From positions 110,852 through 174,851 of the forward strand of contig NZ_JAPYZZ010000012.1 in NCBI RefSeq assembly GCF_027460065.1: 64,000 nucleotides of DNA. Direction: 5' to 3'. A program made the translations under genes and the position numbers. Source of the DNA: Martinezella rhizogenes. GTDB taxonomy: Bacteria > Pseudomonadota > Alphaproteobacteria > Rhizobiales > Rhizobiaceae. Below the pieces are notes generated by a model. It did no database searches. It was not told the origin of the DNA and saw only the letters and a program-made list of their open reading frames with translations. Below, piece by piece: positions 1 to 9,055 of this stretch (its first letter is position 1; the number at the start of each line of letters is the position of its first letter).

Positions 1-60
1 TGCAGATACAGCTGGCCAAGGCCGGGGTGAGGCCGGCGGCCTGAGCGATGCCTGCTTTCA

Positions 61-1617
61 TCAAAGCTGTGATTCAAGCGGCAGGAAACGCATGATACCG
101 GCGATGATCCGCCGGCTGATGGCCGCGTCCGGTTCGCGCCGGTAGGTCTTCGGCTGGCCCTGTTCTTCCGTCATCCAGACGATGCGTTTGCCATTATCGA
201 CGTCGAGTTCGAAACTCATCGTGCGGCGGATTTCTTCGGTGAATATTTCGTCCATGCGGGCCACCAGCGGTGGTGAATTGAAAACAACGCCCATTTCCGT
301 GTTGAGCGAGGCGGAGCGCGGGTCGAAATTGAGCGAGCCGATATAGCCGGTCTTGCCGTCGCGGGTGAAGGCCTTGGTGTGCAGGCTCGCCTGTCCCGAA
401 CCGCGCAGGGTGAAGCTGCCCTGGTCGGCCTGCGAGCGCAATTCATGCAGGCGCACCCCACCCAATAAAAGCGGCTTTCGATAACGGGCATAACCGGCGT
501 GAACGGCGGCGACATCGGTTGCGGCCAGGGAATTGGTGAGGATGGCGAGAGACACGCCGCGTTCTGCAAGATCGAGGAAGATCTCCACGCCCTGTTTGCC
601 GGGAATGAAATAAGGGGAGGTAATATGCAGGCTCTCGCCTGCGGCCTGCATCAGCGGCAGCAGGCTCTCCATCAGGAAATTATGGCCCTTGCGGCGTTTC
701 CCGGCCGCTTTCTCCGGCGGATCGGCCAGCACATCTGCGGTATCGACCCAGTGCAGGCGGTCCGACATCAGGAAATGATCGCGGCCGTACTGGCTCTCGA
801 CACGCTCGAGATAGGGTCTGGCCGCTTCACTTTGCGGCAAGGCATCCAGTTCGCGCCGCAATTTGGCAAGCTTGTTGGGTCTGCGCGCCAGCAGAGAGCG
901 TACCGGCACGGAAACGGCGCTGTTCCAGTAATCGTCGAAGATTTCGGTGGAGTCGGCAACGATCCCGCCGAAACCGAGAATGTCGAAATCGTGGAAATTC
1001 GCCCGTTCGGCTGCATCGAAATAGGCATCACCGATATTGCGACCACCGACGATCACCGCCCGCCCGTCGGCAATCCATGCCTTGTTGTGCATACGCCGGT
1101 TGACGCTTCGAAAGCGCAGCACCAGTTCGAGGCTGCGATGCAGGATGTTTTCCCGCGCCCTTGTAGGATTGAACAGCCTGAGTTCGATATTGGGATGGCT
1201 GTCGATGGCGTGGAAGATACGGTCGGACATGGAGACGCCGAGGTCGTCGAGAAGCAGGCGCACGCGCACGCCACGATCGGCGGCGGTGATCACTTCGCGC
1301 ATCATCAATCGTCCGGTCAGGTCGGCATTCCACATGTAATACATGAGATCGAGGCTGCGCCCGGCGGCGCGTGTCGCGGCCACGCGCACGGCAAAGGCAT
1401 CGAGATTGGAATGCAGCAGGCAAAGCGCATTCTTCTCGTTCCAGCCGTTTCTGATCGATTGCCAGTGGCGGTCCAGCGCCGTTTCGTCGTCGTTAACGGG
1501 AAGGGCGGTGGAGGGGCGTTTGGGAATGGCTTTTTCCCGCTGTTTGCCGATGACGACAAACAGGCTCGGCCCGATGAGCACGAGAAGAATGATGATGAAG
1601 GCCGTAAATGCAGTCAC
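61..1617 (-). CDS. Phospholipase D family protein, cardiolipin synthase-like
   Basis: 518 residues. An N-terminal hydrophobic helix (about residues 5-23) suggests membrane anchoring. Two HKD (HxKxxxxD) phosphodiesterase motifs are visible: H177/K179/D184 and H413/K415/D420, each followed by the usual G-G/S-x-N segment. This is the duplicated PLD architecture of ClsC/YmdC-type enzymes, which transfer phosphatidyl groups between phospholipids at the inner membrane. A phospholipase or other phosphatidyltransferase role cannot be excluded from motifs alone. The ATG at 1617 is kept because the membrane helix follows directly. It is core chromosome, next to an epimerase gene on the same strand about 95 bp upstream. 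Confidence 0.85.
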   Translation of the reverse strand: MTAFTAFIIILLVLIGPSLFVVIGKQREKAIPKRPSTALPVNDDETALDRHWQSIRNGWNEKNALCLLHSNLDAFAVRVAATRAAGRSLDLMYYMWNADLTGRLMMREVITAADRGVRVRLLLDDLGVSMSDRIFHAIDSHPNIELRLFNPTRARENILHRSLELVLRFRSVNRRMHNKAWIADGRAVIVGGRNIGDAYFDAAERANFHDFDILGFGGIVADSTEIFDDYWNSAVSVPVRSLLARRPNKLAKLRRELDALPQSEAARPYLERVESQYGRDHFLMSDRLHWVDTADVLADPPEKAAGKRRKGHNFLMESLLPLMQAAGESLHITSPYFIPGKQGVEIFLDLAERGVSLAILTNSLAATDVAAVHAGYARYRKPLLLGGVRLHELRSQADQGSFTLRGSGQASLHTKAFTRDGKTGYIGSLNFDPRSASLNTEMGVVFNSPPLVARMDEIFTEEIRRTMSFELDVDNGKRIVWMTEEQGQPKTYRREPDAAISRRIIAGIMRFLPLESQL

Positions 1618-1712
1618 TGGTTTTTGTCGCTCCCGGCCCGAAGATTATCAGGCGGGATACAAACGCGCGAGGGGATAAAGCGTTCACGGTTTAAGTTGAT
1701 GCCATCGCGAGG

Positions 1713-2603
1713 CTACTCTGATTTCCTGTTGATCTCCGCGCCGGCAGGCAAAACTTCCAGGCTGCGGCGGCCAAGCTGGGCCAGCACTTCCTCGAAGCCG
1801 AACCGGGATCTCCAGCCAAGCCCCTTTGCGGCGCGGGCGGGTGAATAGATCCGATCGATGGTCATCGGCAGCGCCCAACCCTCCCGCGCGAACGCGTCTG
1901 CAAGGGCCGGGGTCCGCTGCCGGAGAACGGAGGGTGCATCCCTGGCGAGGGCGTCGCAATCATCAGCGGAAAACGGGGTGGCTGCCGATATGATATAGCG
2001 CTGGAAATTTTCTCCCGCATTGCCGAGTGCCAGTGCATGAGCATCAGCGACATCACGGATGTCGACGCCGCGATGCAGCCGATAGGCGGCCATTACGTCA
2101 GCGGGCTCCGGGAAACTTCTGGACATGCGCAGCACGCGCACGGCTAGACGCGGGCCGGCCATTTCCTTGAGTAGCTGCTCGGCTTCGAGCTTCGTGCGGT
2201 GATAGATGCTTTTTGGCTGGGGTGGCGTATCTTCATCGATAAAGGTGCAGCACCCCGCTGAAACCGCGTGTCCGTAGAGCGCCGTCGTGCTGGTGAAGAC
2301 CAGCCGCTCAACGCCTGCCGCCATTGCCGCTTCCGCGACCATGCGGGTGCCGTCGACATTGATACGCTGAAACTCGGCGTCTGGCACGCAGCCGACATGC
2401 GGGGCATGAAGGGCCGCGGTATGGATTACCGCATCAGCCCGCTCGAAAGCTCTCTGCAGAAGCACCCTGTCGGCGAAATCGCCGACGATATGGGTTGTGG
2501 AGAAGGGGGAGCGGTCTATGCCCGCGACATCGTGCCGGCCGGCCAGCGCACTGAAAATCGCGCGGCCGACCCGGCCGGAGCTGCCTGTTAGCACTATCCG
2601 CAT
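1713..2603 (-). CDS. NAD-dependent epimerase/dehydratase (extended SDR)
   Basis: 296 residues with a Rossmann GxxGxxG at residues 7-13 directly after the start and the SDR catalytic pair Y134 and K138. The family acts on nucleotide-sugars or related carbonyl substrates with NAD(P) and is cytoplasmic; the substrate cannot be told from sequence. The start is the ATG at 2603, preceded by a purine-rich GGAGGAAA Shine-Dalgarno. The gene begins only about 24 bp from the native parE terminator at 2627-2651, so in the ancestral chromosome parE and this gene were neighbours on the same strand. The Tn7-like element lies upstream of it and has not damaged it. Confidence 0.85.
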   Translation of the reverse strand: MRIVLTGSSGRVGRAIFSALAGRHDVAGIDRSPFSTTHIVGDFADRVLLQRAFERADAVIHTAALHAPHVGCVPDAEFQRINVDGTRMVAEAAMAAGVERLVFTSTTALYGHAVSAGCCTFIDEDTPPQPKSIYHRTKLEAEQLLKEMAGPRLAVRVLRMSRSFPEPADVMAAYRLHRGVDIRDVADAHALALGNAGENFQRYIISAATPFSADDCDALARDAPSVLRQRTPALADAFAREGWALPMTIDRIYSPARAAKGLGWRSRFGFEEVLAQLGRRSLEVLPAGAEINRKSE

Positions 2604-2626
2604 GATGTTTCCTCCGCATCAACGCA

Positions 2627-2651
2627 AAAGGCAGCGCGGGGCGCTGCCTTT
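2627..2651 (-). terminator. Native parE intrinsic terminator, now separated from parE
   Basis: An 11-bp perfect stem (2627-2637 with 2641-2651) around a 3-nt loop, with a T-run on the minus-strand side (TTTTGCGTT). On the minus strand it lies about 18 nt beyond the site where the parE stop codon would be if the transposon were removed. It is therefore inferred to be the original parE terminator, now 37.7 kb from the gene. Confidence 0.8.
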
Positions 2652-2669
2652 CAAGGGGCCGTCTGGATA

Positions 2670-2674
2670 ATCAG
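2670..2674. repeat. 5-bp target site duplication, left copy (ATCAG)
   Basis: ATCAG immediately outside the TGAGAAA terminus at 2675. The same five bases occur immediately outside the opposite terminus at 40393-40397. A 5-bp duplication is the hallmark of Tn7/Tn5053-type DDE transposition. Confidence 0.9.
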
Positions 2675-2795
2675 TGAGAAATGTAACCGAATACTGGCCA
2701 TTAGCGCTGTAACCCTCTGATACGTGAACCCTCGAACCTCAGAGCACAAGTACTTTTGGCCACCCAGGACGTCAAAGTTGGCCAATGGCATGGCC
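2675..2795. repeat. Transposon left end with three TGGCCA-type putative TnsB sites
   Basis: The terminus TGAGAAA (2675-2681) is followed by TACTGGCCA (2692-2700), TTTTGGCCA (2754-2762) and GTTGGCCA (2777-2784). The first is the same 9-mer that is closest to the opposite end. Unequal spacing of sites is typical of Tn7-like ends. TnsB binding is inferred from position and repetition. Confidence 0.75.
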
Positions 2796-2850
2796 CGAAA
2801 GAAAAGCCGGGATGAAACCCGGCTTGAATTCGCGTAAATTGTCTCGAAGT

Positions 2851-4443
2851 CTACAGTAACGATTGCCGATTGGGACTGCCGTGCGGCTGAGGTCTAACCA
2901 TTGAACGCTTGCTCTGCCGATCCGAAATGATCGAGTTTTGACGCATCATCAGAAGCCGCATTTCGATTGGATCGACTCGAAGGGCTGCAAGTCCGATTTC
3001 ACTTTTGTCCCAGCCAACTTTTGAGAGTTTTTCAGAGCGGATCAAATTGATTGCCTCGATGAACGTGCATCCGCAACGCTTGATCGAAGTATGTAAATCG
3101 TGGAGCTCACTCATGTCCGTGCAGTTGGCGACAGATCGAAGGCTCGCGAGTAGAGTGGTAACTTGCTCGGCCGGGTATCGCGGAATGATCCTGGTGCCGG
3201 GTCGCTGTTTCACTTCGAAGGATGGCTTGAAAAGTCCGCCGTTGATGAGCTGCCGGCCTAGTTTGCGCGTGACCCCAAGTTTAGTAGCGACCTCTTTCTG
3301 ATTAAATGTTGCAGCCATTTCCGTGACAATGCGGTCGACGGCTTGGGCTTCGATGAGATTTCTGCCTCTACCGCTTGTTTCACTGGGGAGCAATCCTGCG
3401 TCCAGCACGAGTTTGTTGAGGCGCTCGAACGGAATGCCGTGGGCTTTTGAGGCAGAGTGGATCGTGTGGAACTTTCTGACAGCGATCGGTCCGAAGAATT
3501 CATCTCCGGGTCCGAGCGGGAGGTTGTGAATAGCCACATCACGAATGATATCTCGAATCGGGTCAAATGCAGCTTCGGTCGTCCGATGGGCAAGGGTTAG
3601 ATACAGACGACCGAAGATGGATCGCTCACCGCCGGAAACTTTCCTGCGGTGAAAATCATCCACCTGAGCCTGCAGGTATTGGCGGAATGCAGGTTCCCCT
3701 TCTTTAAGAAGATCGTATCCAGCACCGCTGCTCTCTGACCATTCCCGGTCGCCAAATCCCGATGAGCGGAACAGGTTTCCGTGCAACAGAGATGCGCCCA
3801 CAATTTCGCAAAGGCGGATGGCGACATACAGCGGCAGGGAGTCAAGCCAGTCGGCACCGGACCTGTCGCCTTTCAACCTCTTCTCGACATATGTCTGAAG
3901 ATTGTCCGGTTCCGCAGCTTCAGCAGACGCCATGGATCTGGGAATCCTGGAAGATTCTGCTGCAAGGTTGGCCGCAAAGTCGTGTTGGAAAGGCGATTTC
4001 GCGAGCTCGGCACTCGAAATGAGGCGAACGCCATGCCGCTTGCAGGTGCGGATAGCGGAAACGTGCCAATGCAGGCGTCCGTATGCCCGAAAACCTCGTC
4101 GACCGCCGCAGCGATGTTCGTCCTCGCTCACGCAGAAGGGACAAAAACGAAACCGCAGCCTTTGCATCTCATGCCGGCTGAGCACCTGGCCTGAGATTTG
4201 ATAGACGTACTTGTCTCCGAGAATAACCCCCGCAGAGAGCGACGATCTCGGCATATCCAGAACTGCAGCGAAGGTCTCCAAATCTTTCTCCCGTCCAGCA
4301 ACGATGCCCTGGAACTGAAGTTGAAGGTGGAAGGCGAAGGCGCGGGCGTTTTCGTAGCCACATGCCGCTGCAAGTCGCGAGAAATAGCTGGCGACGGTTT
4401 CGTGGCCAGCGTAGAAGGGAAGCAATTCGGCAAGCCTGCTCAT
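2851..4443 (-). CDS. tniQ: TniQ/TnsD-family target-site selector
   Basis: 530 residues. The N-terminal TniQ domain is recognisable from its zinc-binding pattern C101-x2-C104 ... C134-x2-H137 set in the usual aromatic/histidine context. A long C-terminal part with predicted helix-turn-helix-like segments makes it TnsD-sized rather than short-TniQ-sized, consistent with direct recognition of a chromosomal attachment site. The start overlaps the tnsC stop by 4 nt (ATGA), so the two are translationally coupled. It is the last gene of the transposition operon and ends about 176 bp from the left terminus. Recognition of the parE 3' end is inferred from the insertion position; nothing in the protein proves it. 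Confidence 0.9.
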   Translation of the reverse strand: MSRLAELLPFYAGHETVASYFSRLAAACGYENARAFAFHLQLQFQGIVAGREKDLETFAAVLDMPRSSLSAGVILGDKYVYQISGQVLSRHEMQRLRFRFCPFCVSEDEHRCGGRRGFRAYGRLHWHVSAIRTCKRHGVRLISSAELAKSPFQHDFAANLAAESSRIPRSMASAEAAEPDNLQTYVEKRLKGDRSGADWLDSLPLYVAIRLCEIVGASLLHGNLFRSSGFGDREWSESSGAGYDLLKEGEPAFRQYLQAQVDDFHRRKVSGGERSIFGRLYLTLAHRTTEAAFDPIRDIIRDVAIHNLPLGPGDEFFGPIAVRKFHTIHSASKAHGIPFERLNKLVLDAGLLPSETSGRGRNLIEAQAVDRIVTEMAATFNQKEVATKLGVTRKLGRQLINGGLFKPSFEVKQRPGTRIIPRYPAEQVTTLLASLRSVANCTDMSELHDLHTSIKRCGCTFIEAINLIRSEKLSKVGWDKSEIGLAALRVDPIEMRLLMMRQNSIISDRQSKRSMVRPQPHGSPNRQSLL

Positions 4444-5582
4444 TGTGGGCGAACTCCGTACCTGGTTGCATTCTTTCCCTTGGACCTCAGCCTTTCGGCT
4501 TCCCAGACCCGATCGTCGTCGCGGAGCAGGGCGGTTGAGGGGTCGAGTTCCTCCCAGTTGGCGGCGGTGAAGATGTTCTTGCTAGGCCGGCAACCTGAGA
4601 AGGAGGCGTAGGTCTTCGCAAAGTCATCGATCGTGACACAGTCACGATCTGCATAGATGGCTAACTCGACGGCCGCCCGGATCATCTGGACCACGGACCC
4701 GAATTCGGCATCACAGGCGTGCATCAATCGCTTGAGGAACGTGCCCTTTTCCCTGTGCCGCGTTTTGGTCGTTTCCTCGTCAGCTTCTTGGGCAGTGTCA
4801 TCGAGTTTGATCCGGATTTCCATGCGAGCGTGTTCCTGAACAATCGTCTCCAGAATGCTTTTCACAAGGTCCGTCGTACCGTCTGCATCGAGGGTGTCGA
4901 AGGGAACGACGGTGCGGCGATTGTAGAGCTGCTTTCGCGCGAGGAAGCTTGCCAGGGGTGCCACGCCTGCAAGGATCAGTCTCACAGGCCAATCCGGCAT
5001 CTGGGTCAGCGACTTGAATGCGTCGCCGATAACGGTTGCCTCGCGTAGAGAGGCAGTCTCGATAGCGTTCTGGGCCTCATCGATGAACACCCACATGACC
5101 TTGTGAACTTTCAACAGTCGGCGAAACAGCAGCCAGGCCTGGTTCTCCTTGATGCCTTCCGGAGGCGCATGACCGAGCGCTTCGAGGCATGAGATAGCCA
5201 GCAGGCGAGGCGTACACGGTGACGGAGCATCGACAAGGATGACGGGGTGGATCATAACGCCGTCGTCGTCCACGTAGGACTGCATCGCAGGAATGCTCCC
5301 GATATGCTTCATCAGCGCCGTGGTCTTTCCTGCGCCGGAACGCCCGGTGACGGCCACGATCCTCCGCTTGTCAGGCCTTCCGGTGATAGGGGTGAGAACG
5401 CTTGCAACCGACGACACGAGAGCAGCTCGCAGGGGCATGTCGCGATCGAGGATCACGTAGTGATCGTACAGTTCGGCGATCCGGTCTGCGATGGCTGCGC
5501 GGTTGTCACCGATCAGCCCACGGACGTGGTCGATGGCTGCCTGACTGCGCTTTGCGTCGAGGTTCTTGTCAAACATTTCCAT
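4440..5582 (-). CDS. tnsC: TnsC/TniB-family AAA+ ATPase, transposition regulator
   Basis: 380 residues from the ATG at 5582, chosen because AGGGAG lies 6 nt upstream and right after the tnsB stop; an in-frame ATG at 5603 would overlap tnsB. Walker A GRSGAGKT at residues 80-87 and Walker B FIDEAQ at 166-171. TnsC-family proteins polymerise on DNA with ATP, receive the signal from TniQ/TnsD and activate the TnsA-TnsB transposase. Order and spacing (tnsB ends 11 nt upstream; tniQ overlaps downstream) support this role. The size is intermediate between short TniB and the longer Tn7 TnsC. Confidence 0.92.
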   Translation of the reverse strand: MEMFDKNLDAKRSQAAIDHVRGLIGDNRAAIADRIAELYDHYVILDRDMPLRAALVSSVASVLTPITGRPDKRRIVAVTGRSGAGKTTALMKHIGSIPAMQSYVDDDGVMIHPVILVDAPSPCTPRLLAISCLEALGHAPPEGIKENQAWLLFRRLLKVHKVMWVFIDEAQNAIETASLREATVIGDAFKSLTQMPDWPVRLILAGVAPLASFLARKQLYNRRTVVPFDTLDADGTTDLVKSILETIVQEHARMEIRIKLDDTAQEADEETTKTRHREKGTFLKRLMHACDAEFGSVVQMIRAAVELAIYADRDCVTIDDFAKTYASFSGCRPSKNIFTAANWEELDPSTALLRDDDRVWEAERLRSKGKNATRYGVRPQ

Positions 5583-5592
5583 GAGAATCTCC

Positions 5593-7917
5593 CTAGTTTT
5601 CAAAGATGTTGGTGGTGATGCGGCGAACGACCGTCGTCTCGTCGTTCACCGACTCGTTCGGCTCGTGCGCATGTGCCTGTTGCTGCTTGGGCATGGTGCC
5701 GAGCTGCGGACGTCCGCCTGCGTCGGCTTCTTCCCGAGCCGCCTTTGCGGACTTTTTCTTTGCGGCGTAGACAACGGGGTGAATGCCGAGAGCCGCGAAC
5801 AGCTCGTTGGACGGGTGCCATTCACCCTCTGGACGGAATTCACCTTCGAATGGTTTCTCAAGGACGTCGAATGTGCGGTCCATGCTCTTCTCGAAGCGCT
5901 GGTAGTCCTCGTCGGCCAACACGGGGCTGAGCAGGCCGGATTCAAGACGAGCCATTTCCGCCTGGTTTTTGAGCCAGAGGAAGGTCGCCTGGAGGGTGCC
6001 GCGGGATACTTTGGCATTTTCGGCATTAAACAAACGGAGCTTCTCGGTTGCCGCCAGCCACTGCCAGATGCTTACACCCTCCAGATCCTGATGGACGCAA
6101 GGCACTTCGATCCAGCCGTCCTCGGTCCATACGGAGAGGCTGCCCAGGTTGTGATTGTTGATGCGGGCAATCACCGGAGTTTTGCCAACCCTTCGGCGAA
6201 TCTTCTGAAGTTCCTTGCTCTGGAACTGCAAGCCGGCGCTCCGGATGCCCTTTTTCGAGATGGTACGCTTGATGTGCGTTCCAAAAAGATGCGTACGCAG
6301 CGCTCCGGTCGGGCCGGGCATCACGCCGTAGTCTCTGCTGAGTTCCAGCCAACGGTTCTGCGGCGTGGACCCGTTCAGTTCGGAATGCGGCGCGTTGTGG
6401 TACCCGTCGATGGCCCACCGAAGCAGGCACTCGGCAACCTGATAAGCAATCATGTCTGCCTCGGCTTCGGAGTCGTAGTCGCCCTTTTCGACAGAAGAAC
6501 CCCACGTGCGTCCGTTGAAATAGTTGAACATCTGGTGCGAAAGGGTTCGGAACCAGCGCTCGATGAAGCCTCGCCAGGGTGCTTCCCCGGCGGGCGGCAA
6601 GAACAAGTCAGTGCCCATGTCGTTCACCGCGATCCGAAAAGAGCGGTTGGCAAAGTAGGCTGCGCTATCGACCGCGATAGTCTCGATAGTGCCACCCTGA
6701 ATCCATGCGGTTGAGCATCCGAGACGGCGCGCGATATCGGTCTTGTCGCGGGTCGACATTTCCAGGACTGTCATTGCCGATTTGTTAGACGGCGGACGAG
6801 CACTGACGTAGAGCGCTGTCAGGCCTCTGCTGGCCACATCGATCCCCGCCGAGATCCACAATCGGATCCGCTTGACCTTGGCGCGCTCGGTCTTCGACAT
6901 CGTTTTCCAGACACCGATCATTGCCAGTACTGTGTGGAGGTCGGTTTCGTGATCATCGACTTCCACGCGCTCGCCCGCCCGGACGACGTCGATGCCGCCG
7001 TGCTCGGGTTGCCATTTGCGCTTGGCGGCTTCCTTGCCGTCGTGTGCAAGGTCGCGCTTCATTTCTGGCAGATCTGCATACCGATTGCGCAGCGTGCTCT
7101 CGCACGGAATCCTGAGTTGGTCGCCGGCACCGCGCGTTTTGTTTTCGGCCTCCATGGCGGTAACCATGTCGGCATGGATTCTTGCGAGGTCGGGATCGGT
7201 TCGCGAGCAGGCGGCGGCGATCGCAGCGTTAAGGTGAATGAGCTCGTCCGCTGTGAAATACTCCTGGCGCTCGTCGCGATACTGGTTCCGGAGAAAGACC
7301 GGATCGAAGTCGTTTTCTTCCATTGTCTGCATCCAGTTCTTCAATGTGGACGGGGTCGGTTCGACGAGGGTGACGGTCTTCTCCTTTGTGCGGTAAGTCG
7401 CCTTCGGCGAGTTCGCCAACTGGTGTGCGCGCCATTTCAGAGAAATGAGCGGGATCACCCGCAGAAGGGAGTCGCGCGACTTGCTGACGCGAGGCGGAAG
7501 CGGCATCCTATCCATGCGGGCAAGCCTGCACTTTTCCCTGTAGTCGGCCCGCATCTCGTAGAAGGACCGAACGAAGTACTCTCTTTTGAGGACCGTTTCC
7601 TGATCGCTCGGGTTCATACCGCTGAGTTTGTCTGCACCTTTCAACCGGGCGCGTGCCTTCGTTTCGGCGTAGAAGTCCTTCTCGATCGTCATCGGATTGC
7701 CCGGACGGTTGAGTGCCTCCGCGATGTCGGCCTGGCTGAAGGTTACTGTCGCCTGGGTCTCATCCATGCGCTGGAGCGCGGCACCGTTTCGGTCGCAGTA
7801 CAGGACACAATAGTCGATGCCGCGATCACGAACGCGGGCCTTGACGGGAAGGCGGTTAAACACCGGCAGCACGGCACCGTGCTGTAGCGAGAGGAGGGCG
7901 GAAAGGTTGGTTTCCAT
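5593..7917 (-). CDS. tnsB: TnsB-family DDE transposase
   Basis: 774 residues from the ATG at 7917 (GGAAAG at 5-10 nt upstream). The integrase core is visible: first Asp in VEVDD (D321/D322), second Asp D417 in AVDSAAYF, and Glu E453 in the segment FIERWF. This enzyme carries out 3'-end joining to target DNA and makes the 5-bp duplication seen at the ends. The N-terminal third should contain the DNA-binding domains for the TGGCCA repeats. The C-terminal tail is rich in Lys/Ala/Gln and probably contacts TnsC. It sits between tnsA and tnsC with almost no spacer. A longer in-frame start at 8037 inside tnsA lacks support. Confidence 0.93.
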   Translation of the reverse strand: METNLSALLSLQHGAVLPVFNRLPVKARVRDRGIDYCVLYCDRNGAALQRMDETQATVTFSQADIAEALNRPGNPMTIEKDFYAETKARARLKGADKLSGMNPSDQETVLKREYFVRSFYEMRADYREKCRLARMDRMPLPPRVSKSRDSLLRVIPLISLKWRAHQLANSPKATYRTKEKTVTLVEPTPSTLKNWMQTMEENDFDPVFLRNQYRDERQEYFTADELIHLNAAIAAACSRTDPDLARIHADMVTAMEAENKTRGAGDQLRIPCESTLRNRYADLPEMKRDLAHDGKEAAKRKWQPEHGGIDVVRAGERVEVDDHETDLHTVLAMIGVWKTMSKTERAKVKRIRLWISAGIDVASRGLTALYVSARPPSNKSAMTVLEMSTRDKTDIARRLGCSTAWIQGGTIETIAVDSAAYFANRSFRIAVNDMGTDLFLPPAGEAPWRGFIERWFRTLSHQMFNYFNGRTWGSSVEKGDYDSEAEADMIAYQVAECLLRWAIDGYHNAPHSELNGSTPQNRWLELSRDYGVMPGPTGALRTHLFGTHIKRTISKKGIRSAGLQFQSKELQKIRRRVGKTPVIARINNHNLGSLSVWTEDGWIEVPCVHQDLEGVSIWQWLAATEKLRLFNAENAKVSRGTLQATFLWLKNQAEMARLESGLLSPVLADEDYQRFEKSMDRTFDVLEKPFEGEFRPEGEWHPSNELFAALGIHPVVYAAKKKSAKAAREEADAGGRPQLGTMPKQQQAHAHEPNESVNDETTVVRRITTNIFEN

Positions 7918-7928
7918 GCTCTTTCCTT

Positions 7929-8786
7929 TCAGGCTGCGTTGTGGTTGAAGGCGACGAAGGGGGCATCCACGAGCTTGAGGTCGGGACGGCTGGGCAGTAG
8001 GATTTCGTCGTGGATCAAGCACCAGACGGCGTTCCAAGCGGCCGCGGTGTCATCGAAGATGCTGGTCAGCGTCATGAGCGACACGGTTCCGTCGAATTTC
8101 GAGGCGTGGTTCGCCAGGCGGGCATTGTCGTTGGCGACCGATCCCTTGAGCGCACGAAGGATGCTCTTTGCGTTCCACCCGCGGTCGTTGGTGATTTCCC
8201 GTTCGGTCAGGATGATCGCCTCGTCGGCGAAGCCCGCGAGCGAGCCGGAGTTGATCCGTTCGATCGTGTGACGGAGGTCGTCCTTGTCTAGCTGCCAGGA
8301 TGGTCGCACACCGACGACGATCCGGTAGCCATTGCCCGCCATCGTCGCCCGGAAGTCGACGGTGTGTTGTTTGTCACCGTCGTCGCGGGGGACGATGATG
8401 GCTTCGGGCTGATCCTCGACCTTGACGACGTGCTTGGAGGCACAGAGCATGTAGGCGAGGTTCATCTCGTAGGTACTGGCGTAGCTGATTGCCGAGCGTG
8501 TCTTCGGATTGGTAATGGTGCCGCGGGAATGGCCCTTCGTTCTGGCCGGGTACCATCGGCTGGGCGTCGGCTCCTCGGTTGGCATCCAAAGCCATGGGAG
8601 GCTGACGAGGTCGGCATAGTTATCGTCCTCATCGTGGACATCGATCGGGAAGGGCCGGATCCGTCCTGAGATAAGCGGATTGTCCGGCTTGAGGAAGACG
8701 GTCTCGGAAGGAAGCGGGATTTGGGTCCGGTCGTGGCCGGACTCCAGCTCCTTCATGAAGCGGATGAGTTGTCTGACGCGGGTCAT
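7929..8786 (-). CDS. tnsA: TnsA-like endonuclease subunit with altered active-site residues
   Basis: 285 residues from the ATG at 8786 (GGAGAC just upstream); the upstream extension to 8984 has low-quality sequence. The TnsA pattern is present: E107 in a YEMN helix, a QP pair, then D144 in HTVDF. However, where Tn7 TnsA has Q-x-K, this protein reads G159-V-R161 (segment VVGVRPS). TnsA normally nicks the 5' strands so that Tn7 moves by cut-and-paste. Replacement of the catalytic Lys by Arg and of the Gln/Glu by Gly could weaken this and favour cointegrates, or reflect a lineage-specific variant. Position next to tnsB supports the identity. My alignment is by eye. Confidence 0.8.
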   Translation of the reverse strand: MTRVRQLIRFMKELESGHDRTQIPLPSETVFLKPDNPLISGRIRPFPIDVHDEDDNYADLVSLPWLWMPTEEPTPSRWYPARTKGHSRGTITNPKTRSAISYASTYEMNLAYMLCASKHVVKVEDQPEAIIVPRDDGDKQHTVDFRATMAGNGYRIVVGVRPSWQLDKDDLRHTIERINSGSLAGFADEAIILTEREITNDRGWNAKSILRALKGSVANDNARLANHASKFDGTVSLMTLTSIFDDTAAAWNAVWCLIHDEILLPSRPDLKLVDAPFVAFNHNAA

Positions 8787-9055
8787 TGAAGTCTCCGTTG
8801 AACGCAGGTGTCCGATGCCGGCCGCGCTGTGCGGCCGGGCCAGGGCTGTCTGGTGGAGGGGTGTGCTTAGGGCCGGGACGGCCCGCGCGGAGTCATGGGG
8901 TGAAGATCTCCCGTCGCCGACCGTCGGAGAGACGATGGCCCCGGCTCGCGGGTAATACTTTCCAGAAAGCGTGCACCTCGGCATCGCTTTCGAAATGCTG
9001 TACGGCCCCGTTTGGCGTGGTGACGCTGACCGGGCAGCGGTTTCGAGCCGCCGGC

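Noticed and set aside
499..1848. 449-codon plus-strand open frame
   Set aside because: It is antisense to the phospholipase D gene, whose two HKD motifs are intact; long antisense frames are common in G+C-rich genes.
2707..2750. tRNA T-arm-like sequence in the transposon left end
   Set aside because: GTTCGAGGGTTC on the minus strand resembles a T-arm, but no D-arm or acceptor stem surrounds it.
7929..8984. Longer tnsA starting at 8984
   Set aside because: The additional 66 residues are Pro/Arg/Ser-rich and low quality, while the ATG at 8786 has a ribosome binding site.
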